DNA of 7,764 nt. Source: Desulfatirhabdium sp964549995 (GTDB lineage Bacteria; Desulfobacterota; Desulfobacteria; Desulfobacterales; Desulfatirhabdiaceae). This document shows, in pieces, positions 1 to 5,708 of the stretch (position 1 is the stretch's first letter; each line of letters starts with the position of its first letter). The translations under genes and the position numbers were made by a program. The stretch is from contig CAZJXF010000151.1 in NCBI GenBank assembly GCA_964549995.1, positions 1-7,764 on the forward strand, read 5' to 3'. Under the pieces are notes generated by a model. The model worked only from the letters and a program-made list of their open reading frames with translations. It did not search any database and was not told the origin of the DNA.

Positions 1-120
1 CGTCGCAACAAGACGGGTGAGGAGGCCTATCGCTGGATGCAGAAACGGAGCATGAGCACCCGGATGTCCATGCGCCAGATTGCCGAGGCTATTTTGATTT
101 CGGAAGACATCGAATTGTGA
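1..120 (+). CDS. ANTAR-domain regulator, C-terminal fragment
   Basis: The window opens inside a gene, read in frame 1 for 39 codons to the TGA at 118-120. The residues include EAYRWMQKRSM, then RMSMRQIAEAIL and ISEDIEL. This is the pattern of the ANTAR RNA-binding domain: a conserved aromatic and small-residue helix (A-Y-x-W-M-Q) followed by R-x-S-x-x-x-I-A-x-x-I. ANTAR proteins (AmiR/NasR type) bind tandem RNA hairpins in leader transcripts and block transcription termination; many carry an N-terminal response-regulator receiver domain. The N-terminal sensory part lies outside the window, so it cannot be said whether this is a response regulator. It is convergent with the mlaD gene, 71 bp away, and shares no operon with anything visible here. 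Confidence 0.82.
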   Translation, partial: RRNKTGEEAYRWMQKRSMSTRMSMRQIAEAILISEDIEL

Positions 121-190
121 CGACTTCGCAAAAAGTCAATGAGTCTCCAGCGAGCCGCATGGGGGCGGGCGGGTTTCGCGAAGCCGTCAT
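121..190. repeat. Short degenerate copy of the intergenic repeat
   Basis: The gap between the convergent ANTAR and mlaD genes holds a sequence related to the left arm of the 314-bp repeat at 2898-3211. Shared pieces are TTCGCAAAAAG near 125-135 (TCGCAAAAAG in the large copy, 2905-2914), then gagtctccagcgagccgcat followed by a G-run near 141-165, against aagtctcatccgagtcgcat and a G-run near 2920-2945. The right end (about 174-187) reads TTTCGCGAAGCCGTC, which on the other strand resembles the GACGGCTTCGC start seen at 7664-7674. It is probably a short remnant or minimal unit of the same family, acting as spacer and possibly as a weak bidirectional terminator between the two genes. Confidence 0.55.
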
Positions 191-191
191 C

Positions 192-644
192 CTACTTGAC
201 CCCGCCGAAAACATACTTGCTCACCAGTTCTTCGATATCGAGAGCCGACTCGGTTTCGGTGATGGTATCTCCGTTTTTCAACATCGAATCGCTGCCTCCG
301 GGCGAAAGCTTGATGTAGCGGTCTCCGATCAACCCCGCCGTTTTTACCGAAGCAATCACATCATCGCTCAATTGAACGCTCTTCTGAATTTTCAGGCGTA
401 GCAAGGCGACCTGCCGCTTCGGATCCAGCGAGATGGAGTCGACCTGGCCCACCTGAACCCCTGCGATTTCAACCTGAGCCCCCTTCTTGACACCGGTGGC
501 GTTCTGAAACCGGGCCTGCAGGTAGTAATAGTTGTCTCCGATCAACTCCATCTTTCCCAGTTTGATGGTCAGATACCCCACACAGATCAACCCAATCAAA
601 ACGAAAACACCGACAGCCGTTTCGATGACCGTTTTTTTTACCAT
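192..644 (-). CDS. mlaD: MlaD-type MCE-domain lipid transport protein
   Basis: A 150-aa protein with a single N-terminal membrane helix (about residues 9-27, AVGVFVLIGLICVGYLTIK) and one MCE domain (about 38-117) containing FQNATGVKKGAQVEIAGVQVG and the tail GLIGDRYIKLSPGG, both typical of MlaD. Family knowledge: MlaD is anchored in the inner membrane, forms a hexameric ring in the periplasm and passes phospholipids between the MlaFE transporter and the periplasmic carrier MlaC. The ATG at 642-644 is preceded by a strong GAAGGAAGG Shine-Dalgarno about 6 nt away, which fixes the start. The gap to the upstream ATPase gene is only 17 nt, so it is the last gene of the pyrE-led operon. At 150 aa it is shorter than E. 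coli MlaD; little follows the MCE domain beyond a short tail (SALDIEELVSKYVFGG). No mlaC or mlaB is visible nearby. Confidence 0.93.
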   Translation of the reverse strand: MVKKTVIETAVGVFVLIGLICVGYLTIKLGKMELIGDNYYYLQARFQNATGVKKGAQVEIAGVQVGQVDSISLDPKRQVALLRLKIQKSVQLSDDVIASVKTAGLIGDRYIKLSPGGSDSMLKNGDTITETESALDIEELVSKYVFGGVK

Positions 645-661
645 GGCAGACCTTCCTTCAA

Positions 662-1873
662 TCAGCAGATCTTAAATTCCAGCAGGGTGTTCATGCTCGA
701 TTCAGCCTGCTGTATCAGCTCTTCCATGCTCATGCCCGATGCAGCCTGAGCGAATCCCGCCTGGATGGTCAGACAAAATCCCGGATAGGGCTGAATGCTC
801 AGCAGGTTTTCTCCGTGAATTTCTTGGGCGATGCGTTCACAGAAGCGTTTCGCCCGTTCCCGGTCTGTATTGGCCAGCAACACCACGATGCGATGCAGAC
901 CAAGTCTCGATGACGTGTCTCCGATGCCCATTTGCTGACGGAGAAAACTGGCGAAATTCATCAACACCGTCTGTGCGGCCAAAAAGCCGATGTGCCGGTG
1001 AATCTCGGCCAAATTTTCAAAGGTGAACAGCACCAGGGAAAAATCGATGTTGTGGCTGACCATCCGGGCCATTTCCTGCTCGAAGCGCCTTTCGACGGTC
1101 GTTCGGGTTTCCATGCGGGTCAGCTCGTCCTTCGGGTTTTCGATACCCTGGACGAAGTTGCGGATTTCCGGAGAGCTGACGTTTCGAATTTCCGCCGGTG
1201 TTCCCTGAAAGATGATCTTCCCCTGATCGAGCATGGCGATTCGTTGGGAAATGTAGAACACATCGGGGATTTCGTGACTGACCAGAACGGCCGTGAATCC
1301 GTATTTCTTCTGGTATCCCGAAATCATGCTGTGAACCGTGTTCTTTCGTACGGGATCGAGTCCGGTGGTCGGTTCATCGAAAAGGATGATTTCCGGCTCC
1401 GTGACCATGGCACGTGCCAAGGCTACACGCTTCTTCATACCACCGGAAAGCTGAGACGGATATTTGTCTGCGGATTCCGTCAGGTCGAACTGCTCCATCT
1501 GCCTTCCGACGCGGCTCCGGATGTCGGCTTCCTTCAATTGAGTCGTTTCGACGAGCGGTAGGGCGATGTTTTCGTAAACCGTCATCGAATCGAACAAAGC
1601 GGTGCCTTGAAACATGTAGCTGATCTTCGATTTGATGGCTTTCCGTTCCTTGGGCTTCAGGCTGTGAATGGCCCTACCTTCATAGAGGACTTCTCCGGAA
1701 TCGGGCTCGAGAAGCCCGACAATGTGTTTGAGCAGTACACTCTTGCCTTCACCGCTCTTTCCGATGATGGTGGTGATCTCGCCTTTGTAGATTTCCAGAT
1801 CGACCCCGTTGAGGACCCGTGTGGTGCCGAACGCCTTGAACACTTGTTGGAATCGTATGATCGGCTCGTTCAT
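662..1873 (-). CDS. mlaF: MlaF-type ABC ATPase with C-terminal degenerate GGDEF-like domain
   Basis: This 403-aa protein has a full ABC ATPase in residues 1-245: Walker A GKSGEGKS (38-45), Q-loop Q89 in MFQGTALFDSMTVYEN, signature LSGGM (142-146), Walker B IILFDE (162-167) and switch His200. The LFDSMTVYEN and LSGGMKKRVALARA stretches are characteristic of MlaF, the motor of the MlaFEDB phospholipid transporter. MlaF normally ends near residue 250-270; here about 155 residues follow. They begin DELTRMETRTTVERRFEQEM and continue with FSLVLFTFENLAEIHRHIGF, SSRLGLHRIVVLL, a CLTIQAGFAQAA strand and MEELIQQAESSMN. That order matches a GGDEF domain, with GLHRI (325-329) in place of GGDEF, so it cannot be a normal diguanylate cyclase. 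The ATG is preceded by GGGAGGG, which lies inside the 3' end of the MoaD-like gene, suggesting translational coupling. The ATPase call is firm; the GGDEF-like call is by pattern. Confidence 0.92.
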   Translation of the reverse strand: MNEPIIRFQQVFKAFGTTRVLNGVDLEIYKGEITTIIGKSGEGKSVLLKHIVGLLEPDSGEVLYEGRAIHSLKPKERKAIKSKISYMFQGTALFDSMTVYENIALPLVETTQLKEADIRSRVGRQMEQFDLTESADKYPSQLSGGMKKRVALARAMVTEPEIILFDEPTTGLDPVRKNTVHSMISGYQKKYGFTAVLVSHEIPDVFYISQRIAMLDQGKIIFQGTPAEIRNVSSPEIRNFVQGIENPKDELTRMETRTTVERRFEQEMARMVSHNIDFSLVLFTFENLAEIHRHIGFLAAQTVLMNFASFLRQQMGIGDTSSRLGLHRIVVLLANTDRERAKRFCERIAQEIHGENLLSIQPYPGFCLTIQAGFAQAASGMSMEELIQQAESSMNTLLEFKIC

Positions 1874-1880
1874 TCGCAGA

Positions 1881-2102
1881 TTACCCTCCCGTCATCGGAG
1901 GAAAGACAGCCACCCTGTCTCCGTCGGACAAGCGGAGATCCGGGGTGGCCGTTCGGCCGTTGACCAAAACGATCGTTTCGGCATCCTGGGGGATTGGCAA
2001 CATGGCAAGGGCTTCCACAAGCCGGGGGGCGGTTTCCCATTTGAGGCGTACAGGTTGTTGGATGGCGGACTCGAACCCAAAGAGACGTACTTCGATTTCC
2101 AT
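1881..2102 (-). CDS. MoaD/ThiS-family ubiquitin-like sulfur carrier
   Basis: A 73-aa protein beginning MEIEVRLFGFES and ending VLVNGR, then LSDGDRVAVFPPMTGG. The beta-grasp pattern, the LxDGDxVAVFPP motif and the terminal Gly-Gly are hallmarks of MoaD-like carriers. In the family the C-terminal glycine is adenylated by a MoeB/ThiF-type enzyme and loaded as a thiocarboxylate that donates sulfur for molybdopterin, thiamine or other products. The FPP-x-x-GG end is closest to MoaD, but no MoaE, MoeB or thiamine gene is in the window, so the pathway is not settled and no symbol is given. It starts 12 nt after the pyrE stop with no clear Shine-Dalgarno, so it probably relies on coupling to pyrE translation. 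Its last codons (ACG GGA GGG TAA) also supply the ribosome binding site of the downstream ATPase gene. Confidence 0.88.
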   Translation of the reverse strand: MEIEVRLFGFESAIQQPVRLKWETAPRLVEALAMLPIPQDAETIVLVNGRTATPDLRLSDGDRVAVFPPMTGG

Positions 2103-2114
2103 GGCGTATCGCCG

Positions 2115-2720
2115 TCATTTCAGCCGAATGTTCATTTCCCGCTCGAGTTCGCTGCGGGTGACGATCACCCGAACCTGGGGGACTTCCCGCTGGATGGCTT
2201 CCAGGCCCCCTTCTTCCCGATCGACCAAGACAACGACAACAACGACGTCGAGACCGCTCTGTCTGGCCCGATCGATGGCCTGCAGGGTAGAGCCCCCGGT
2301 CGTAACGACATCCTCCAGGATGGCCACGCGTTCTCCCGGCTGGATGTCTCCCTCGACCCATCGGATCATACCGTGGTCTTTCTGGGTCTTCCGGATGGAA
2401 AAGGCTTGGATGGGGCGGTGATACAATTCGGAAACGAAGGCGGTTGCCATGGCGATGGGATCTGCGCCGAAGGTGAGCCCGCCCGCTGCAGAGACAGGCT
2501 CGGAGCGAAGCACGTCGAACACGAGATGTCCTGTGAGGAACATGCCCCGAGGGCTGAGGGTGGTCGGTTTGCAGTTGACGTAGTATCGGCTCAGACGTCC
2601 GGATACGAGCTTGAAGCTCGGCTCGTCGGTCATTTTGAAGGATTTTTGACACAACAGACGGATCAATTCCGTCTTCATGGTCCGTGTATCGATGGAATCG
2701 TTCATTACCTGGGGTTCCAT
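2115..2720 (-). CDS. pyrE: Orotate phosphoribosyltransferase
   Basis: PyrE joins orotate and PRPP to give orotidine monophosphate, the fifth step of UMP synthesis, in the cytoplasm. With this start it has 201 aa. Visible motifs: substrate segment LVSGRLSRYYVNCK (38-51), GGLTFGADPIA (80-90), flexible-loop RKTQKDHG (110-117) and the PRPP-binding motif VAILEDVVTTGGS (132-144). It is followed by VLVDREEGG, also typical. The start is uncertain. An ATG at 2720 is chosen; ATG at 2705 and 2678 remain open in frame, and the family core begins close to 2678 (MKTELIRLLCQKSF). A GTG at 2762 is rejected because it lies inside a stable hairpin. None has a strong Shine-Dalgarno. The gene leads the operon with the MoaD-like, mlaF and mlaD genes; the leader upstream may control all four. 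Confidence 0.94.
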   Translation of the reverse strand: MEPQVMNDSIDTRTMKTELIRLLCQKSFKMTDEPSFKLVSGRLSRYYVNCKPTTLSPRGMFLTGHLVFDVLRSEPVSAAGGLTFGADPIAMATAFVSELYHRPIQAFSIRKTQKDHGMIRWVEGDIQPGERVAILEDVVTTGGSTLQAIDRARQSGLDVVVVVVLVDREEGGLEAIQREVPQVRVIVTRSELEREMNIRLK

Positions 2721-2754
2721 GTTGATTTTACCGGTTGATTTCGATAAAGAGAAA

Positions 2755-2801
2755 GCCTCCACTGATTGGAAGAAGCCAGGTTTGGGGGGGTCAGTGGAGG
2801 C
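2755..2801 (-). terminator. Putative attenuator hairpin in the pyrE leader
   Basis: On the minus strand GCCTCCACTGA (2801 down to 2791) and TCAGTGGAGGC (2765 down to 2755) form a perfect 11-bp stem with a 25-nt loop that contains seven C residues. The 3' arm is directly followed by TTTCTCTTTATC (2754-2743), a U-rich tail. This is the form of an intrinsic terminator placed about 35 nt before the pyrE ATG at 2720. On the plus strand no U-run follows the stem, so the structure points toward pyrE. The long loop and imperfect U-tract suggest conditional rather than complete termination, but that is inference. Confidence 0.55.
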
Positions 2802-2835
2802 CCTGAGCTGAAAAAACCGATGACGGCATTTCCAT
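2791..2835 (-). CDS. Possible 14-residue leader peptide of pyrE
   Basis: A short ORF, MEMPSSVFSAQGLH, begins at ATG 2835 and stops at TGA 2793-2791. AGGAAG lies 9 nt before the ATG. The ORF contains a run of six T residues (2816-2811) and its last three codons plus stop form the 5' arm of the attenuator hairpin, so a ribosome finishing the ORF would cover that arm. This layout resembles the known UTP-sensing leader of E. coli pyrBI, where RNA polymerase pausing at U-rich sites controls coupling to a translating ribosome. Against it: the best promoter (2848-2876) would start RNA near 2841, leaving the Shine-Dalgarno outside the transcript and a 5' end of only about 6 nt. Confidence 0.35.
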   Translation of the reverse strand: MEMPSSVFSAQGLH

Positions 2836-2847
2836 TGGCTCGCACTT

Positions 2848-2876
2848 CCTATATCAATTCATGCTGCATGGGTCAA
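2848..2876 (-). promoter_or_regulatory. Putative sigma-70 promoter of the pyrE operon
   Basis: On the minus strand TTGACC (2876-2871, five of six consensus bases) and TATAGG (2853-2848, four of six) are separated by exactly 17 nt. Predicted transcription would start near 2841, ahead of the leader hairpin and pyrE. The -35 element lies about 21 bp from the edge of the palindromic repeat. Confidence 0.5.
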
Positions 2877-2897
2877 TTGAAAACCCGATTCGCATTT

Positions 2898-3211
2898 GAT
2901 GGCCTCGCAAAAAGCCCAAAAGTCTCATCCGAGTCGCATGGGGGGAGAACCGCCTTTTTCGTTGCATCGGATAAACTCAGCCGCCCGAGCTCGTAAGGGC
3001 CGGGCATGTGGCCAGACTTCAACGATGGGTCATTTGGAATACAACGGCTTGTTATTCTAACAGATATGGTCTGTATGCGCATGCCCGGCCCAACGATCTC
3101 CGGCGGCTTCAAACAAGTATCCGATGCAACATCAAAAGGCGGTTCTCCCCCCATGCTCAGGCCCGGAAGTACCCCGAAATCGGGGGTACAACGACTTTTT
3201 GCGAGTCCATC
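2898..3211. repeat. 314-bp imperfect palindromic repeat, MITE-like
   Basis: The element starts GATGGCCTCGCAAAAAG and ends CTTTTTGCGAGTCCATC, an inverted pair. Further nested inverted blocks confirm long arms: a perfect 23-bp block (2936-2958 with 3134-3156), a 13-bp block (2961-2973 with 3118-3130) and a 12-bp block GGGCCGGGCATG (2997-3008 with 3080-3091). About 70 nt in the centre (3009-3079) is unpaired. The right arm contains an extra internal hairpin, GTACCCCGA..TCGGGGGTAC (3169-3189), that the left arm lacks, followed by CTTTTT. No convincing coding sequence or target-site duplication is seen. Related sequence occurs at 121-190 and 7660-7764, always between genes. It could be a non-autonomous mobile element or a REP-like repeat. 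It separates the divergent pyrE and ctpA promoters. Confidence 0.8.
3169..3200 (+). terminator. Terminator-like hairpin inside the repeat
   Basis: GTACCCCGA (3169-3177) and TCGGGGGTAC (3180-3189) pair with one bulged G across a two-base turn, and a run of five T residues follows six bases later (3196-3200). On the plus strand this resembles an intrinsic terminator and could insulate ctpA from transcription entering through the repeat. The two-base turn would have to open a little, and the spacing to the T-run is longer than usual, so the call is weak. Confidence 0.3.
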
Positions 3212-3239
3212 CAATTCCGGTATTCGATTCGCTCATCTC

Positions 3240-3269
3240 TTGAAGGATTGAGGGGACGATCGCTATCCT
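3240..3269 (+). promoter_or_regulatory. Weak candidate promoter of ctpA
   Basis: TTGAAG (3240-3245) and TATCCT (3264-3269) each match four of six sigma-70 consensus bases and are separated by 18 nt. RNA would start near 3276, which leaves a very short leader before the AAAGGA ribosome binding site and the ATG at 3286. It is the best pair between the repeat and ctpA, but transcription could also come from within the repeat. Confidence 0.3.
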
Positions 3270-3285
3270 GTCGAAAGGAACATTC

Positions 3286-4665
3286 ATGAACGGAAAGATG
3301 TGGAAACAGATTCGCCTTTGGATTGCTCTGGCCCTGATGGTAACCCTATACAGCATGGGAGACGGCTTCACCCGGGATCTGTCGGCCGGAAGCGATCGGA
3401 TGTACAAGGGATTGAAGCTGTTTTCGGAAGTGATCGAGTTGATCGAAAAGAACTATGTCGAACCGGTCGACTCCCAGAAATTGATCGAAGATGCCATTCA
3501 GGGCATGGTGCATGGCCTCGATCCGCATTCAGCCCTGTTGACGCCGGAAGATTACAAGGAACTTCAGGTGGATACGCAGGGAGAATTCACCGGAATCGGT
3601 GTCAGCATCACATTGAAAGACGGAGCGGTGACCGTGGTGTCTCCCATCGAGGGAACTCCGGCATACAAGGCGGGCATCAAGGCCGGGGATGTCCTGATCA
3701 AGGTCGGCAAGGAACCGGTCAAGACCCTGAGGGATGCCGTCAACCGGATTCGAGGTCCCAAAGGAACGACGGTCCGGATCACAATCGTTCGCGAAGGGGC
3801 CGCCGAGCCTCTGGAATTCGAGATCATGCGGGACATCATCCCGATCGAAAGCGTGCGATCCGCAGAATTGCGGCCCGGATACGGGTATGTCTGGATCACC
3901 AATTTCCGGGAAAACACGACCCAGGATCTGGTGCGGGCCCTCGAAAAGATGGAAAAGGGAAAGACCCCGTTGAAGGGACTGGTGTTGGATTTGCGGAACA
4001 ATCCGGGCGGCCTCCTCAACCAAGCGGTTGACGTATCGGATCTCTTCCTCGAAAAAGGCGTCATTCTTTCCATCAAGGGCCGCCAAGACAAACACGCCAA
4101 GGTATTCAACGCCAAGACAAACGATGTCAAGCGCACCTATCCGATGGTGGTGCTGATCAACGGCGGAAGCGCCAGCGCGTCGGAAATCGTGGCCGGCGCC
4201 CTGCAGGACCACAAACGGGCCTTGATCCTCGGAACGACATCTTTCGGGAAAGGATCGGTCCAGAATGTCGAGCCGCTGCGGGACGGATACGGCCTGAAGC
4301 TGACCATCGCTCGGTACTATACCCCGAACGGTCGCTCCATCCAGGCCAAGGGCATCGAACCGGATATCGTCGTGCCCTATGTCGCACCGGCCAAGTCCGA
4401 CCGGAAGCCTGTTCGGGAACGGATGCCCAAGGAGAAGGATCTGCAGAACCATCTGAAGGAAGAGCCGAAGAAGCCCGACGTCAAATCCGATGCCGCGACA
4501 ACCGAAGAAGAAACGGATGAGGATACCGGGGAGGCGAGACCGGAAGGCGGGATGAAGGTGCAGGACGGGCCGCTGAGCGCCGAAAAGCTGCAATCCGACA
4601 ATCAGGTGATGCGGGCTCTCGAAATCCTGGTTGGTTATGATATTTTCAAGGGGCTTCAGAAGTGA
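3286..4665 (+). CDS. ctpA: C-terminal processing protease, S41 family
   Basis: A 459-aa periplasmic serine protease of the CtpA/Prc family, which cleaves envelope proteins near their C termini and in several bacteria controls peptidoglycan hydrolases. Residues 9-24 form a hydrophobic signal or anchor segment. The N-terminal helical part follows (YKGLKLFSEVIELIEKNYVEPVD, GLDPHSALLTPEDY at 77-90), then a PDZ domain (about 97-180, GIGVSITLKDGAVTVVSPIEGTPAYKAGIKAGD), then the catalytic domain. The Ser-Lys dyad is Ser297 in GGSASASEIVAGAL and Lys322 in TSFGKGSVQ, 25 residues apart as in E. coli Prc, with Gln326 four further on. After residue 370 comes a charged Lys/Glu/Pro-rich tail. AAAGGA precedes the ATG at good spacing. 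The YibQ-like gene follows after 35 bp, suggesting an operon. Confidence 0.95.
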   Translation: MNGKMWKQIRLWIALALMVTLYSMGDGFTRDLSAGSDRMYKGLKLFSEVIELIEKNYVEPVDSQKLIEDAIQGMVHGLDPHSALLTPEDYKELQVDTQGEFTGIGVSITLKDGAVTVVSPIEGTPAYKAGIKAGDVLIKVGKEPVKTLRDAVNRIRGPKGTTVRITIVREGAAEPLEFEIMRDIIPIESVRSAELRPGYGYVWITNFRENTTQDLVRALEKMEKGKTPLKGLVLDLRNNPGGLLNQAVDVSDLFLEKGVILSIKGRQDKHAKVFNAKTNDVKRTYPMVVLINGGSASASEIVAGALQDHKRALILGTTSFGKGSVQNVEPLRDGYGLKLTIARYYTPNGRSIQAKGIEPDIVVPYVAPAKSDRKPVRERMPKEKDLQNHLKEEPKKPDVKSDAATTEEETDEDTGEARPEGGMKVQDGPLSAEKLQSDNQVMRALEILVGYDIFKGLQK

Positions 4666-4700
4666 TGTTGGATCGGGGCCGGAGAAGGAGTTGATCGCAT

Positions 4701-5669
4701 ATGATGGCCTCTTCTCCGGTCAAACGGGCGTCTTCCACCCGAAAAAAACCTTCTGCAAAGCGAGGAAAGCCTGCTGCGGCAAGCGGCAGGTGGAAACGGT
4801 TCTTGGGGTGGTTTGCCATCTTTCTGGGGGCGGTTCTGGTCATCGGGGCGGCGGTTGCCCACTGGCTTCCGCCCAAAGCGGCCTCCCCGCCTCATCTTCC
4901 TCCATCTCCTCCGGCAAGCCAACCCTTGTTTGAAGTCTATCCGCACGAACCTGTCCCGGCGCAGCCGCAGACACCTCTTCCGACCATCCCCCAAACCGGG
5001 CTCCCCAAGGCCGCCATCCTCTTCGACGACATGGGAGGGGATCTTCGTGCAGCCAAAAGACTCATCGCGTTGGGCTGTCCGTTGACCTTCTCCCTTCTGC
5101 CGTTCAGCCCCCATCGCATGGAAGTCGCCGAACTGGCATCGGCGAACGGCATCGAGATCATGGCCCACATCCCCATGGAACCGAAGGAATACCCCCATAT
5201 CCAACCCGGGCAGGGAGCTCTGATGAGCGGCATGAGCGAGGGTCAGCTGGCGGCCCAGCTGTTGAGTGACTTGGACAGTCTGCCCCAGGTGATCGGCATG
5301 AACAACCACATGGGCAGTCGGCTGACCGGGAGAGCGTCGGCGATGGAGCAGATCATGGCCGTCGTCAAATCGAAGCATCTGTTTTATGTCGACAGCCGAA
5401 CCACCCCGTCGTCCGCCGCCCGGGCTGCGGCAAGACTGCTTCAGGTTCCCTATGCCGAGCGGGATGTGTTCCTGGATCATGTGGTGGAAACAGGGGCCAT
5501 CCGCAGTCAGATCGTCCGGTTCATCGAGACGGCCAAACGGAACGGCCATGCCTTGGCAATCGGGCATCCTCACGAAGAAACGATCGCCGCTCTCGAGGAG
5601 CAACTTCCCGCCATTCGTGAGGCGGTGATGCTCGTTCCGGTTTCGGCGGTGGTGCGGGTGCCGCCTTGA
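4701..5669 (+). CDS. Divergent polysaccharide deacetylase family protein (YibQ-like)
   Basis: A 322-aa protein with a basic cytoplasmic N terminus (residues 8-33, rich in Lys/Arg), one membrane helix (about 36-56), a proline-rich linker (57-102) and a deacetylase-fold domain (about 103-315). Motifs: AAILFDDMGGD (104-114, Asp109-Asp110), SLLPFSP (131-137), IMAHIPMEP (153-161, His156), NNHMGS (201-206), FYVDSRT and AIGHPHEET. These are the marks of the divergent polysaccharide deacetylase family (DUF610, E. coli YibQ). The substrate in this family is not established. E. coli yibQ sits beside envC, so a role in septal peptidoglycan or envelope maintenance is suspected. GGAGAAGGAG lies 10 nt before ATG 4701; the next codon is also ATG. 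It lies 35 bp after ctpA and is probably co-transcribed. Confidence 0.92.
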   Translation: MMASSPVKRASSTRKKPSAKRGKPAAASGRWKRFLGWFAIFLGAVLVIGAAVAHWLPPKAASPPHLPPSPPASQPLFEVYPHEPVPAQPQTPLPTIPQTGLPKAAILFDDMGGDLRAAKRLIALGCPLTFSLLPFSPHRMEVAELASANGIEIMAHIPMEPKEYPHIQPGQGALMSGMSEGQLAAQLLSDLDSLPQVIGMNNHMGSRLTGRASAMEQIMAVVKSKHLFYVDSRTTPSSAARAAARLLQVPYAERDVFLDHVVETGAIRSQIVRFIETAKRNGHALAIGHPHEETIAALEEQLPAIREAVMLVPVSAVVRVPP

Positions 5670-5671
5670 AA

Positions 5672-5699
5672 AACGAAGAGTGCTGGATGACCCTTCGTT
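5672..5699 (-). terminator. Hairpin between convergent genes
   Basis: AACGAAG (5672-5678) and CTTCGTT (5693-5699) form a 7-bp stem, extendable by two pairs after one mismatch. On the minus strand the stem is followed by TTTC, giving five T residues in a row including the stem's last two, just after the methyltransferase stop. It is a plausible terminator for the glycosyltransferase-methyltransferase pair; on the plus strand the tail (CTTGGGG) is poor. The stem is AT-rich, so strength is modest. Confidence 0.4.
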
Positions 5700-5708
5700 C
5701 TTGGGGTG

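Noticed and set aside
172..185. GGTTTCGCGAAGCC palindrome as a terminator
   Set aside because: It has no loop and no U-run on either side, so it cannot act as a normal intrinsic terminator.
2227..2250. Simple repeat coding for a run of valines in PyrE
   Set aside because: It lies in the hydrophobic beta strand before LVDREEGG, where family members also have several branched aliphatic residues; not a sign of slippage or disruption.
1870..2652. 260-codon minus-strand ORF across pyrE and the MoaD-like gene
   Set aside because: Arg/Pro/His-rich translation in a different frame from the two recognised genes; a compositional artefact.
2721..2762. GTG start for pyrE at 2762, adding 14 residues
   Set aside because: The codon lies in the 3' arm of the 11-bp hairpin, has no Shine-Dalgarno, and the added residues are not part of the PyrE family.
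2886..3232. CGATTCGC on both sides of the repeat as a target-site duplication
   Set aside because: The copies lie at unequal distances from the ends (about 4 and 13 bp), so they do not border the element; chance is likely.
3006..3289. Short plus-strand ORFs inside and just after the repeat
   Set aside because: They follow the palindrome rather than any protein pattern and would overlap the ctpA ribosome binding site.
3529..4593. 354-codon antisense ORF over ctpA
   Set aside because: Its translation is a typical shadow of a high-GC gene with no motif or ribosome binding site, and the sense strand is clearly a protease.
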